64,000 nt of DNA from AB-137-C09 sp964645625 (lineage in GTDB: Bacteria > Pseudomonadota > Zetaproteobacteria > Mariprofundales > Mariprofundaceae), in the NCBI GenBank assembly GCA_964645625.1, contig CAZYAI010000001.1:1-64000 (forward strand), written 5' to 3'. The notes below the pieces were generated by a model that saw nothing but the letters and a program-made list of their open reading frames with translations, ran no database searches and had not been told where the DNA came from. Within the stretch, counting starts at the first letter, position 1, and the number at the start of each line of letters is the position of its first letter. This document shows positions 1 through 8,968 of this stretch, piece after piece. The position numbers and the translations under genes are program-made.

Positions 1-1
1 A

Positions 2-1183
2 AGGAAGAACTGGGCCATGAGCTACAATGAAAAAGTTTTGTCGTGTACAGAGGGCAAAAGCACAGAACTTAACCGCCTAAAAAAACTATTGGAAGATGAT
101 GGTGCAGTGGTGGTGTTGGTGGATATGACGCAATATATTCATATGACCAAACCTGTAGAAATCAGCGACTTTATTCTATCACTCATGACTGCCTTAGCCG
201 TTGAAGTGCAGCAAAAACACGGTTTAGAATCACTCACCCACAGTTATTGGAAACGCCTACAAAACTTTTTAGCCAGCGAAGTGGGAGTGACAGAGTTAAA
301 AATCAATGCTGATGCGGTAGGCTTGGGTATGCAGTTAAAGTCAGAGCCCAGCTTCAAAGAACTGCTGCAACAAAAGTTGCGCGGACACGTCACCAAATTG
401 GTGCAAGATGCACGAGATTATGTCGTCGAGTTGGTTCAGGAAATACGCCAAAGCAGCAAGGCTCCCGATCGTAAAGTGGTATTGCTGGTGGATTCTGTTG
501 AGCAAATACGTGGTGTTGGCACGGAAGCGCATAATGTTCATAACAGCATTGTTAACCTTTTCTCTGGTCATGCGGTCAACCTTGCTTTTCCTCAGTTGCA
601 TATTGTCTATACAATCCCACCATTCCTTGCACCGCTTGCGCCGCATACATCACGCCATTTAAGTGGTCATCCCATCAGTTCTTGGCCTAATATCCATGTG
701 CGCAATCGCCATAGTCAAGCCGATACACATGGTCTTGCTATCATGCGTAATATTATCGAAAAACGTTTTGCAGATTGGGATAAAGTATTTGCAGAAGAAC
801 AACTGAATCGCCTTGCTATGTCTTCAGGTGGTGATATTCGTGACTACTTCCGATTGGTGCGTGAAGTATTGGTTGCCAAAAGCACGGCGTTGATGGTCGG
901 TAAAGATGAACGGATGCCCGTGAGCGATGATATTTTGAACAGTGTTGAAGGGCAATTGCGTAGCGAGTTGTTGCCCATTCCGCAAGATGATTTGATATGG
1001 TTAAGACGGATTCACCAGACTAAAAATACCGAGCTACAAAGCGTTGAGGATCTCCCCATTTTGGCGCGTTTTTTGGATTCCAATTTGATTATGAATTACC
1101 TCAATGGTGAACCTTGGTATGATACTCACCCATTATTGCAACGCGAATTTGATGGTGAATCTACAGAGCCTTCAAATAGGTAA
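2..1183 (+). CDS. P-loop NTPase (STAND/AAA-like), 5'-partial at window edge
   Basis: The frame is open to the left edge of the window (first full codon at base 2); the first ATG is at 17 but the gene probably begins further left. Near the N-terminus of the visible part is EGKSTELNRL, a degenerate Walker A (GKST kept, first glycine of GxxxxGK absent), followed by a hydrophobic strand ending VLVDM and, about residue 155 from the ATG, VVLLVDSVEQIRG, a likely Walker B strand. The C-terminal third (SSGGDIRDYFRLVREVL) looks like the helical lid seen in AAA/STAND ATPases. No known effector domain is visible. The next gene starts 12 bases downstream and is a TPR protein, which in turn overlaps mfd, so all three should be one transcript. 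Function unknown; the NTPase-plus-TPR pairing recalls bacterial NLR-like signalling or defence proteins, which is inference only. Confidence 0.7.
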   Translation, partial: RKNWAMSYNEKVLSCTEGKSTELNRLKKLLEDDGAVVVLVDMTQYIHMTKPVEISDFILSLMTALAVEVQQKHGLESLTHSYWKRLQNFLASEVGVTELKINADAVGLGMQLKSEPSFKELLQQKLRGHVTKLVQDARDYVVELVQEIRQSSKAPDRKVVLLVDSVEQIRGVGTEAHNVHNSIVNLFSGHAVNLAFPQLHIVYTIPPFLAPLAPHTSRHLSGHPISSWPNIHVRNRHSQADTHGLAIMRNIIEKRFADWDKVFAEEQLNRLAMSSGGDIRDYFRLVREVLVAKSTALMVGKDERMPVSDDILNSVEGQLRSELLPIPQDDLIWLRRIHQTKNTELQSVEDLPILARFLDSNLIMNYLNGEPWYDTHPLLQREFDGESTEPSNR

Positions 1184-1195
1184 GGTCGCTGCTGT

Positions 1196-2993
1196 ATGAC
1201 AACGCCGATACTTAGCCCTAAAGGTGAACAAGCTTGGTTACGCTTTCACCAACATATGTCATGGAGCGACCACTTTGCCTTAGGCTTTCTTTTTTGTGAC
1301 GATCATAGGGTTGCCGACCTTTTTCGTGAACGGTTAGCAGACATTTATCGCGCACGAATCTCTCGTTTGCAACAGCTTACGCCAGACACAGCTGCGGCAT
1401 TGGATGACCTTTTGCTTCATCGCTTACTCAACCCAGCGATACGTGATCAGGCACTGGATGCACCGTATTGGTTAGATTTGGCTATACAATCCGATGTTAT
1501 CGGGCAACGTGCCAGTGCTAACTTCTTGATGCGACTTAACGAGCAGCGAGAGAAGTTGCGTCACAACCTCACTCGCCCCTTGGTTATTGTATTGCCTATA
1601 TCTTTACGTCAGAAGTTGCGTGAATTAGCACCTGACCTGTGGGCTATCCGTAATATTACCTTGGATTGTGACAGCAGCTTCTTAGATGAAACAGCGCGGA
1701 CAAGCATTGACCCGCATGATCGTCCAGCCCTGCCTCATAGTCTTACAGATGCACATAAAGCATCCATTAATACATGGCATGACTTACAAAAGAGCGGAAC
1801 GATGGAACGTCAGAGGTTGCTTGCTTGTGCCGCAGCCGTGGATGCTTACTGCGAGGCGCATGATTATACTCAGGCGTATACTGCTGCATTAGAACTATTG
1901 TGCATGGCAAGAGCGCGTAATACTGATGAAACGCTCGAAAGTCTGCGTGATCTTTCTGTGTCACTCAAGAAGGCTGGAAATATATTGCTTGCACAAGGCA
2001 AGCTNNNNNNNNNNNNNNNNNNNNNNNNNNNNNNNNNNNNNNNNNNNNNNNNNNNNNNNNNNNNNNNNNNNNNNNNNNNNNNNNNNNNNNNNNNNNNNNN
2101 NNNNTGAACAGGCAGCGCAAGCTTACGAGGAGAGTTTGAAGATTGCTCGCAACCTAGTTACTCGCATTGGTGAAACGCCCGAAAGTCTGCGTGATCTTTT
2201 CGTATCACTCGATAAGACTGGGGATATATTGCTTGCACAAGGCAAGCTTGAACAGGCAGCGCAAGCTTACGAGGAGAGTTTGAAGATTGCTCGCAACCTA
2301 GTTGCTCGCATTGGTGAAACGCCCGAAAGCCTGCGTGATCTTTTCGTATCACTTGATAAGACTGGGGATACACTACTTGCACAAGGCAAGCTTGAACAAG
2401 CAGCACAAGCTTGCGAGGAGAGTTTGAAGATTGCTCGCAACCTAGTTATTCGCATCGATGAAACGCCCGAAAGCCTGCATGACCTTTCTGTTTCTCTCAA
2501 TAAGGTTGGGAACACATTGCTTGCACAAGGCAAGCTTGAACAAGCAGCGCAAGCTTACGAGGAAGGGTTGCAAATTGCTCGCAACCTCGTTACTCGCATC
2601 GGTGAAACGCCAGAAAGCTTGCGTGATCTTTTTGTGTCACTTGATAAAATTGGAAATACACTACTTGCACAAGGCAAGCTTGAACAGGCAGCGCAAGCTT
2701 ACGAGGAGGGTTTGCAGATTGCTCGCAACCTCGTCACTCACATTGGTAAAACGCCAGAAAGCCTGCGTGATCTTTCTATCTCACTCGACAAAGTTGGGCG
2801 TGCCCTGCTTGCACAAGGAAGACGTGATGATGCCAACACCATGTTCACAGAGGCATTAAGCATTGCGCAGTCATTGCAAAATAAATTTCCCCATCAATAT
2901 GATTATGATGAGTTGGTTCCTTATCTTGAACAAAAGCTACAGCCTGAAATAGGCGACGAAGGCAGCCGCTCACGGCAGGATGGCGGGCAATGA
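1196..2993 (+). CDS. TPR-repeat protein with N-terminal degenerate-NTPase-like domain (contains assembly gap)
   Basis: ATG at 1196. The first ~190 residues are non-repetitive and include RLNEQREKLRHNLTRPLVIV and a LAPDLWAIRN stretch, which look like a degenerate NTPase or NTPase-partner module. From about residue 240 the protein becomes near-identical 48-residue TPR-type units (EQAAQAYEESLKIARN ... LLAQGKL). A 100-N gap at 2005-2104 interrupts the first visible unit; five full units follow, then a divergent last helix pair and a polar tail. The frame before the gap differs from that after it, as expected if 100 N is a placeholder, so this is one gene rather than two. Its stop overlaps the mfd start (ATGA at 2990-2993), implying translational coupling. 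TPR arrays mediate protein-protein contact; the partner is probably the upstream NTPase. Function otherwise unknown. Confidence 0.75.
2005..2104. other. Assembly gap (100 N) in tandem repeat
   Basis: Exactly 100 N, the usual placeholder for unknown length. It lies inside near-identical 144-bp repeats, so the true number of repeat units in the TPR gene is unknown. Confidence 0.97.
2106..2825 (+). repeat. Five in-frame 144-bp tandem repeats (48-aa TPR units)
   Basis: Units begin at 2106, 2250, 2394, 2538 and 2682, each starting GAACAGGCAGCGCAAGC or a close variant and ending in a codon run for LLAQGKL. Units 1 and 2 are almost identical at DNA level; units 3-5 drift (ESLKIA becomes EGLQIA). 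The period of 48 residues is longer than the classical 34-residue TPR and near that of kinesin-light-chain-like or NLR-associated TPRs. High nucleotide identity indicates recent duplication or gene conversion. Confidence 0.93.
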
Positions 2994-5900
2994 ATGTTGA
3001 ACAGCATACCCCTTTAGATTGTAGCTTGGCGTGGCAATTGCGGCAGCAGGCTGATGATGCATCGTTGCTGGTTTATATCTGCCCTGATGTACGCACTTAC
3101 CGCCGTTTGAGCGAAGAAATGCACTTTTTTATGCAGGATCGCCCGCAAAATTTGTGGTTGTTCCCCGCTTGGGAGGTGTTGCCTTATGATCGCGTATCAC
3201 CGCATCAACGGATTGTCGGGCAACGCTTTGCTACCTTGTCGCGTTTGTTGCGTGAACCTGCACCACGTGGTGTGTTGCTGACTTCCTTGCCAGCGTGGTT
3301 ACAACGCATTGCGCCACCTGCTTCGGTAGCAGCACATGTATGGTCGCTAACCTGTGGCGATCAGCTGGATGCTGTGCAGTTGCGCTCACGCTTGGCAGAA
3401 GCGGGGATGATGGTCGTGGAAAGGGTGTTGGCAGCAGGCGAGTTTGCCATGCGCGGTGGCGTGTTGGACATTTGGCCTGCGCACATTGCGCAACCCTTAC
3501 GCATTGATTTGTTCGGTGACGAAATCGAATCCATCCGCTATTTTGACCCAGAGACACAGCGTTCAGGCGAATCTTTACACACATTTGAATCGGTTCCTGC
3601 ACGCGAGATGATTTTGGACGAGGCAGGGCGTGAACGCTTTGCGGCAGCATTTCGGGCGCGCTTCCCGCAACATCGCCAACATCCGATGTTAACCACGGTG
3701 TTGGCAGGTCGTCCACACCCTGGCATGGAAGCATTGTTCCCTCTGGCGTATGATGCTACGGCGCGTTTGCAAGATTACTTGCCAGCGCAACATCGCGTAT
3801 GCGCTGCAGCCAACATCATGGCGCAGCGCGATCAATTTGCACAACGGGTACGTGCCCAGTTTGAAGAACAGCGTCATCATGGCGAGCCAGCCATCAGTCC
3901 GCAAGAATTGTTTGCCGTGGAATCATCGCTACACAGCGAGGCGTTGAGTCCTCCCGCTTGCCCAGCACCTTCACGCAGTGATTTTGATGGTCATAACCAT
4001 GCTTTGCAGCGATTGTTGGCAGCGTTGGATACCCTGTTAGCCGAAGGTTGGCGCATTTTGTTGGTGGCGCATGGCGTGGGTCAGCGTGAACACATGCGCG
4101 AAGTGATGCAGCCCTTAGTTAGCAAGATCGCCGACTGCCACGGACTGCATGATTGGCCACAACAGGCAGATGTTGCTTGCTGCATTGGTTTTTTGCAGGC
4201 GGGTTTGACCTTAGAAGCGCAAGGCATTGTGATTCTTACAGGGCGAGAACTGCTCGGTCAGCGGGTGAGTCGTCGCCCCAGCCATGCGCGTATGCTACGC
4301 ACGGATCTGTTTAACTCGCTTGCTGAGCTAAAAATCGGTGATCCTGTGGTGCATGAAGATCATGGTGTGGGATTGTTCCAAGGCTTAGAAGGGCGTGGCG
4401 AAGGCGATGATAGCTACGATGTCATTCGCATTGAATATGCCGCTGGCGCGCAGGTGTTTGTGCCTGTGGAGTCGTTGGATCGCTTGCATCGCCACACTGG
4501 TGAACAGCACCCTGTCGTCAGCAAACTGGGTTCGGATAAATGGAAGCGTACCCGCGAACGGGTCGAGCGTGACCTGTTGGCGATGGCGCACGAACTGATT
4601 GCTATTGATGCCGAACGTGAACGCGCTGGGCGTGCGCCATTGCAGCTTGATGGCGTGTTGCGCGAGCGTTACGACGAGTTTAGTACGGCATTTCCATTTG
4701 AAGAAACCGATGACCAAATGGCCGCAATCACGGCAGTCGAGCAAGATTTAACAGCACCACGTCCGATGGATCGGGTGATTTGTGGCGATGTCGGTTTTGG
4801 TAAAACAGAGGTAGCGATGCGCGCTGCCTTTTTGATTGCCGCTTCAGGCAAACAAGTCGCGGTGCTAGCCCCCACCACGGTGTTGGCGAATCAGCACGGG
4901 CATAGTTTTCGCGAGCGTTTTAGCGGTACGGATATACACATCGAAGTGCTGTCCCGTTTGCAGGGCGTGACAGACACCAATCGTATTGAGAGGGAACTGG
5001 CAGCAGGGGCGATTCGCATTGTCATTGGTACGCATAAGCTATTATCGCCGCGCTTCACGTTCGCCAATCTTGGCTTGTTGATTGTTGATGAAGAACAACG
5101 CTTTGGCGTGCGCCACAAGCAGGCGTTGAAGCAGCTACAGGCTGGGGTTGATTTGCTAACGTTGAGCGCGACACCCATTCCGCGCACCTTGCATCAAACC
5201 TTGGCAGGCTTGCGCTCGGTATCCACCATCACCACGCCACCAGCGGAGCGCGAGGCGATTCGTACCCGTGTGTTGGTGTATAATCGTCACCTCGCTAACG
5301 AGGCGATTCGCCGTGAATTGTACCGTGGTGGGCAGGTTTATTATCTACATAACCACGTAAAAAGCATTGAACGTATTGTAAAACAGTTGCGCGAAGACCT
5401 GCCCGAAGCAGATATTGGTATGGCGCATGGGCAGATGAGTCCTGCGGCACTGGATCAACAAATGCTGGCATTTTATGAAGGGCGATTGAACATCTTGGTT
5501 TGTACCACGATTGTTGAATCAGGCTTGGATGTTGCCAATGCCAATACCTTGATCGTCGAGCGTGCCGATATGTTGGGGCTGGCACAGTTGCATCAGATTC
5601 GCGGGCGCGTAGGACGCAGCCATCGTCAGGCCTATGCCTATTTATTTGCCCCTGACGAACGTGTTTTAAGTAGTGATGCTCGGCAACGCTTACAAGCGAT
5701 TGCTGAGCATAGCGAGTTGGGCGCGGGCTTTATGTTGGCGCGCCAAGATATGGAAATTCGCGGCGCAGGAAATCTGCTGGGTGCAGAGCAAAGTGGCAAA
5801 ATGGACGAGATTGGGCTAGATCTTTACCTAGATATGCTTGCCGAAGCTGTACGTGAAGCCAAAGGCGAGCGCGTGGCAACGCTGCCTGATGTTACATTAA

Positions 5901-6322
5901 GTGTGGGTTTGAACAGTGTCTTGCCACCTGATTACGTGCCGCAAAATGGCGAGCGGTTGGCGCTGTACCGACGCATTGCACAGGCGCATAATGACGATGC
6001 TTTGCGTTTGTTGTTTGAAGAAATCACCGACCGCTTCGGCCGCATGCCTGAAGCTGCACGCCTAACTTTGGAGTTGGCTCGCCTACGTTGGCGCGCTCAA
6101 GCGATGTTAATTACCGCCATCCGAGCCACAGCACAGGGGTGGAGTATTCACTTCACACCGCAATCGCCGATTGATCCCGTACACTTGATGCAGCAAGTAC
6201 AGCAGCAGCCTAAGCGTTTCCGTTTAACGCCCGATGGTCATCTCACGCTATTGCAATTGCCAGCATCAGGCATTGAACGGCTCAAGTATTGCATCGAGTT
6301 TCTTGATTCACTGTTGGGTTAG
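2990..6322 (+). CDS. mfd: Transcription-repair coupling factor Mfd
   Basis: 1110 residues, close to the 1148 of E. coli Mfd. Mfd is a cytoplasmic ATP-driven dsDNA translocase that removes RNA polymerase stalled at lesions and recruits UvrA. The N-terminal ~200 residues form the UvrB-homology module (LFPAWEVLPYDRVSP; RGGVLDIWP; IRLDLFGDEIESIR-like). The RNA-polymerase-interacting domain is around residues 445-530 (GDPVVHEDHGVGLFQGLE). Walker A GDVGFGKTEVAMRAA is near residue 599, the DEEQRFGVRHK Walker B near 699, LSATPIPRTLH follows, and the TRG/motif VI region is QIRGRVGRSHRQAYAYL. The C-terminal domain is present. The start overlaps the stop of the TPR gene by 4 bases, an uncommon neighbourhood for mfd. 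Confidence 0.97.
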   Translation: MNVEQHTPLDCSLAWQLRQQADDASLLVYICPDVRTYRRLSEEMHFFMQDRPQNLWLFPAWEVLPYDRVSPHQRIVGQRFATLSRLLREPAPRGVLLTSLPAWLQRIAPPASVAAHVWSLTCGDQLDAVQLRSRLAEAGMMVVERVLAAGEFAMRGGVLDIWPAHIAQPLRIDLFGDEIESIRYFDPETQRSGESLHTFESVPAREMILDEAGRERFAAAFRARFPQHRQHPMLTTVLAGRPHPGMEALFPLAYDATARLQDYLPAQHRVCAAANIMAQRDQFAQRVRAQFEEQRHHGEPAISPQELFAVESSLHSEALSPPACPAPSRSDFDGHNHALQRLLAALDTLLAEGWRILLVAHGVGQREHMREVMQPLVSKIADCHGLHDWPQQADVACCIGFLQAGLTLEAQGIVILTGRELLGQRVSRRPSHARMLRTDLFNSLAELKIGDPVVHEDHGVGLFQGLEGRGEGDDSYDVIRIEYAAGAQVFVPVESLDRLHRHTGEQHPVVSKLGSDKWKRTRERVERDLLAMAHELIAIDAERERAGRAPLQLDGVLRERYDEFSTAFPFEETDDQMAAITAVEQDLTAPRPMDRVICGDVGFGKTEVAMRAAFLIAASGKQVAVLAPTTVLANQHGHSFRERFSGTDIHIEVLSRLQGVTDTNRIERELAAGAIRIVIGTHKLLSPRFTFANLGLLIVDEEQRFGVRHKQALKQLQAGVDLLTLSATPIPRTLHQTLAGLRSVSTITTPPAEREAIRTRVLVYNRHLANEAIRRELYRGGQVYYLHNHVKSIERIVKQLREDLPEADIGMAHGQMSPAALDQQMLAFYEGRLNILVCTTIVESGLDVANANTLIVERADMLGLAQLHQIRGRVGRSHRQAYAYLFAPDERVLSSDARQRLQAIAEHSELGAGFMLARQDMEIRGAGNLLGAEQSGKMDEIGLDLYLDMLAEAVREAKGERVATLPDVTLSVGLNSVLPPDYVPQNGERLALYRRIAQAHNDDALRLLFEEITDRFGRMPEAARLTLELARLRWRAQAMLITAIRATAQGWSIHFTPQSPIDPVHLMQQVQQQPKRFRLTPDGHLTLLQLPASGIERLKYCIEFLDSLLG

Positions 6323-6399
6323 TTTGCTTACCGTTAGAGGGGGGCTTATTTTAAGACGAAGAAGACTTACGGTTGGTGGGCGGATAAGTTAATTGTCAG

Positions 6400-6571
6400 C
6401 TTCCCGTTTAAGACGGGACAAAAGCAATATGGATATGCGTGACATCGTAGGTTGGGTTGAGGTACGAAACTCAACAAAGGAGCTTATGATGTTTTAAAGT
6501 TGGGTTTCGTACCTCAACCCAACCTACATTATGGTATTGTAGTGTACATGCGTCCTGTTTTAAAAGGGAAG
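6400..6571. mobile_element. MITE family 1, copy 1 (172 bp)
   Basis: Left end CTTCCCGTTTAAGACGGGAC, right end GTCCTGTTTTAAAAGGGAAG: imperfect 20-bp terminal inverted repeats. Inside is a second inverted repeat whose arms read GTAGGTTGGGTTGAGGTACG and its complement, giving a long nested hairpin. A second copy with perfect ends is at 46610-46797. No coding capacity. TTAATT-like sequence lies on both sides and could be a target duplication, but this is not certain. Confidence 0.85.
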
Positions 6572-6770
6572 CTTAATTATACTGGACCCCATAATAAGAC
6601 AGGCAAAAGAGACAAAGGTTTGGTGTGTGCAAAAGCGGAAGAGTGGCAACAGCTCTAGTCGAGCGGTAGAGAAGCTTCCCCTCTCAGCCCCTTGCTACAA
6701 TTTCTGCCTAGGTTAGCGGCAAGCGAAGCGACCCCCTACAAAACACCGCTTAAACAACAAAGATACAAGA
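6572..6770. other. Gene-free stretch between mfd and yebC
   Basis: No gene seen. Together with 6323-6399 and the MITE it makes up the 510-bp mfd-yebC interval. Just right of the MITE, TACTGGACCCCATAATAAG resembles the ends of some IS3-family elements, but no matching second end or transposase is visible, so it is at most a remnant. Confidence 0.5.
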
Positions 6771-6814
6771 CTTGAACAGTTGAACATTCACTAATCAACG
6801 TTCAACTGTTCAAG
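6771..6814. terminator. 15-bp stem-loop between convergent mfd and yebC
   Basis: Perfect inverted repeat CTTGAACAGTTGAAC / GTTCAACTGTTCAAG with a 14-base loop. It lies between the end of mfd (+) and the end of yebC (-), so it could stop transcription from either side. The stem is AT-rich and lacks a strong T-run, so termination efficiency is uncertain. Confidence 0.5.
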
Positions 6815-6833
6815 CCCTATTTTACACAGTGAT

Positions 6834-7557
6834 TCAGTCTTCTATCTCAGCGTTATGATACACTTGTTGTACATCGTCGCAGTCATCTAAGGCGGCGACC
6901 AGCTTTTCAAACTGCTGCGCATCTTCGCCACTGATTTTGGTCGTCGAATGCGGCACATAGGCAATATCTTCCACATCAAAATCAATGCCTGGCATAGCTT
7001 CGCTCAATGCTGTTTTTACTCGGAAGAACTCAGTGTTTGGCGCGAACACCGTAATCACACCATTTTCATTTTCGACATCGGTGACATCCACATCGGCATC
7101 CATCAGGGCTTCCAATACTGCATCCTCATCCGTGCCCTTGAAGGCAAAAATCGACAGGTAATCAAACATATGGGCAACAGCCCCAGGATTACCGATTTTG
7201 GCATTGTTTTTATTGAAGCATTGACGCACATCGTTAAACGTGCGGTTATTATTATCGGTCAGGCAATCCACAATCAACCATGCAACCACCAGGACCAAAA
7301 CCCTCGTAACGGGTAACACTGTAATCTTCACCACCGGCGCCACTCGCTTTATCCAGCGCGCGGTCAATCACATGAGTAGGAACCTGATCTTTTTTTGCTT
7401 TTTCTATCAGGCGGCGCAAGGTGAGGTTGGCGTTAGGGTCGGTGCCACCACTTTTTGCCGAAACGTAAATTTCGCGACCATATTTAGAATAAATTTTAGT
7501 TTTTGCATCCGCTGTTTTAGCCATCGATTCTTTACGATTCTGATATGCTCTTCCCAT
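6834..7557 (-). pseudogene. YebC/PmpR-family (YeeN-type) protein, +1 frameshift
   Basis: YebC/PmpR proteins are ~240-residue cytoplasmic factors described as transcriptional regulators and, more recently, as aids to translation through difficult motifs. The N-terminal part (MGRAYQNRKESMAKTADAK ... DYSVTRYEGFGPGG) is read in one frame from ATG 7557; the rest (WLIVDCLTDNNNRTFNDVRQ ... VYHNAEIED) is read in another. The join is at the conserved GPGG block: one extra base (a run around 7284) shifts the frame, since GPGG-A-WLIVDCLTDN would restore the family consensus. Corrected length would be 240 residues, normal for the family, and both halves are well conserved. This could be a recent pseudogene, a programmed shift or a sequencing error; the good conservation favours error or a very recent mutation. 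Confidence 0.85.
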
Positions 7558-7690
7558 AACGTAATATCACCTTCACAAAGTTAAAATAACACCATCACCT
7601 GCAATCATTGCAAGCATTCGATTTAATGGCGCGTACACTACTACAGCAAACCGCAATTGCTAACGGGCATAGTTCTTGAGCAGTAAAATT

Positions 7691-8428
7691 TTATCTCAGG
7701 CGACGTAATTGCATAAAACGGTACCATGACTTACGGTACAGCAAGCGATACACCAGCAGGCAACTGCTATCAAAAACGAAATAGATGGCTCCAACGCCAC
7801 TGGGAGGATTGGCACTGGGCATCCAAGTCACCGTACCGAACCAATATTCTGGCCATTGCCAGCATTGATACCAAGTGCCGAATAACTCCAGATAGACCAC
7901 AATAAAAAACATGGGTAAAAAAAATAGGCGAGTATGCGGAAACCATTGGAAGATTCCGATAATGATCAGCATCGACATAAAACCATAAAGATCATCTGCC
8001 AGCAGTAACCAAAGCGTAGAGTACATCAGCATCGCTGAGTAAAGCAAGCTGATTACACGCTGTTGCTGCCGCCGAATTAACGGCTCTCTGATTACGTAGT
8101 AGATAGCGGCATAAACGATGGCGTGACCCAGCGGCACATAGAAGGGAACATTACCCAGTCTGTAGGTGTACATGCCAAAACCAAGTGCCAGTGTCACTTC
8201 GCCGATATAGGCAACCACCACCCCGATCAACATTAACCGCCGCGTCACCCGTGAGACCTGCATATAGATCCAGCCAAAGGCAATAATCACCACTGCATTG
8301 GTGTACCACTGGTTGTGCGACAGCACATCTGCAATGGTCGTGCTATCCAAGAATAACCCGAACCATATAGTAAACAGGGCTACACCATAGATGTGCAAAT
8401 ATTTTAATTGATGATAAACGCTTAACAT
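7691..8428 (-). CDS. Unknown integral membrane protein
   Basis: 245 residues with roughly seven hydrophobic segments (for example AVVIIAFGWIYMQV, LMLIGVVVAYIGEVTLALGF, FFLPMFFIVVYLELFGTW), so probably an inner-membrane protein. The segment after the last loop (FGTVTWMPSANPPSGVGAIYF) is Pro/Gly-rich. I do not recognise the family and see no catalytic motif. It stands alone: yebC lies more than 130 bp downstream on the same strand and ompA diverges upstream. ATG 8428 is the only good start; no strong Shine-Dalgarno sequence is evident. Confidence 0.6.
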   Translation of the reverse strand: MLSVYHQLKYLHIYGVALFTIWFGLFLDSTTIADVLSHNQWYTNAVVIIAFGWIYMQVSRVTRRLMLIGVVVAYIGEVTLALGFGMYTYRLGNVPFYVPLGHAIVYAAIYYVIREPLIRRQQQRVISLLYSAMLMYSTLWLLLADDLYGFMSMLIIIGIFQWFPHTRLFFLPMFFIVVYLELFGTWYQCWQWPEYWFGTVTWMPSANPPSGVGAIYFVFDSSCLLVYRLLYRKSWYRFMQLRRLR

Positions 8429-8855
8429 GATTGCGATCCTATTGTGTGGTTTGTTGGTAGCACTTACATATGGTGGTGAGATTTGAACAATAAACGAGTA
8501 TGCCTATTAACTACGCTAGATTACGTTCGCTCATTGTAAACCGCAGCAATCACCTATCAGGACTAGGCTTGCTCGGTTCATGGTAAACCAAGGTTGCCGT
8601 GCATCCTTGTTGGCGCGCACGGTTATATACGTGATTTTTTAAGTAGCAATGAGTCATTGCGGGTTTGCTCCGCAACTTAGGGAACGGGGGCAAAACCGTA
8701 GGGGTAGCAGGGGTTATTTCAAGGTGTTGCAACGCAGCTAGCGACAATATAGACCAGCTCAAATTCCATGAACTTCTGGAGCGTGGTACTAGGAGGCTAT
8801 CCGAGAATAGAAAAGTCTGTTCATTATTCAGTTCACCTCGTTCTGAATGATGATG
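8429..8855. other. Intergenic region with degenerate REP fragment
   Basis: 427 bp between the divergent membrane-protein and ompA genes. Bases 8618-8672 are a decayed copy of the dispersed repeat found at 10372, 25771 and 46512 (GCACGGTTATATACGTG, then CATTGCGGGTTTGCTCCGCAA). The following ~130 bases contain a block (TGTTGCAACGCAGCTAGCGA, then an AGGAGGCTATCCGAGAATAG segment) that looks non-random but that I cannot assign. A leftward reading frame of 126 codons here spans the repeat and has no recognisable protein features. Confidence 0.5.
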
Positions 8856-8864
8856 TGTTATAAT
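8856..8864 (+). promoter_or_regulatory. Extended -10 promoter for the OmpA-like gene
   Basis: TGTTATAAT matches the extended -10 consensus TGnTATAAT exactly. No good -35 hexamer is present 17 bp upstream, which is usual for extended -10 promoters. It would give a 5' leader of about 100 bases before ATG 8969. Confidence 0.55.
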
Positions 8865-8968
8865 GCTACAGTAATCGTTTTTTTGTGTGGTAATGGTACA
8901 TAACAGGTGCATCATTTGACGCTTGCGCAACAGCTTGTTGTGTCTGTTTGAAACAATCGGAGAAGATC

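Noticed and set aside
1926..2104. Separate gene start at 1926 leading into the TPR repeats
   Set aside because: The part before the N gap is out of frame with the TPR coding; the apparent gene arises because the gap is exactly 100 N. One gene from 1196 to 2993 explains both sides.
8550..8930. 126-codon leftward reading frame
   Set aside because: It runs through a decayed repeat unit, has no ribosome site and shows no protein-like features.
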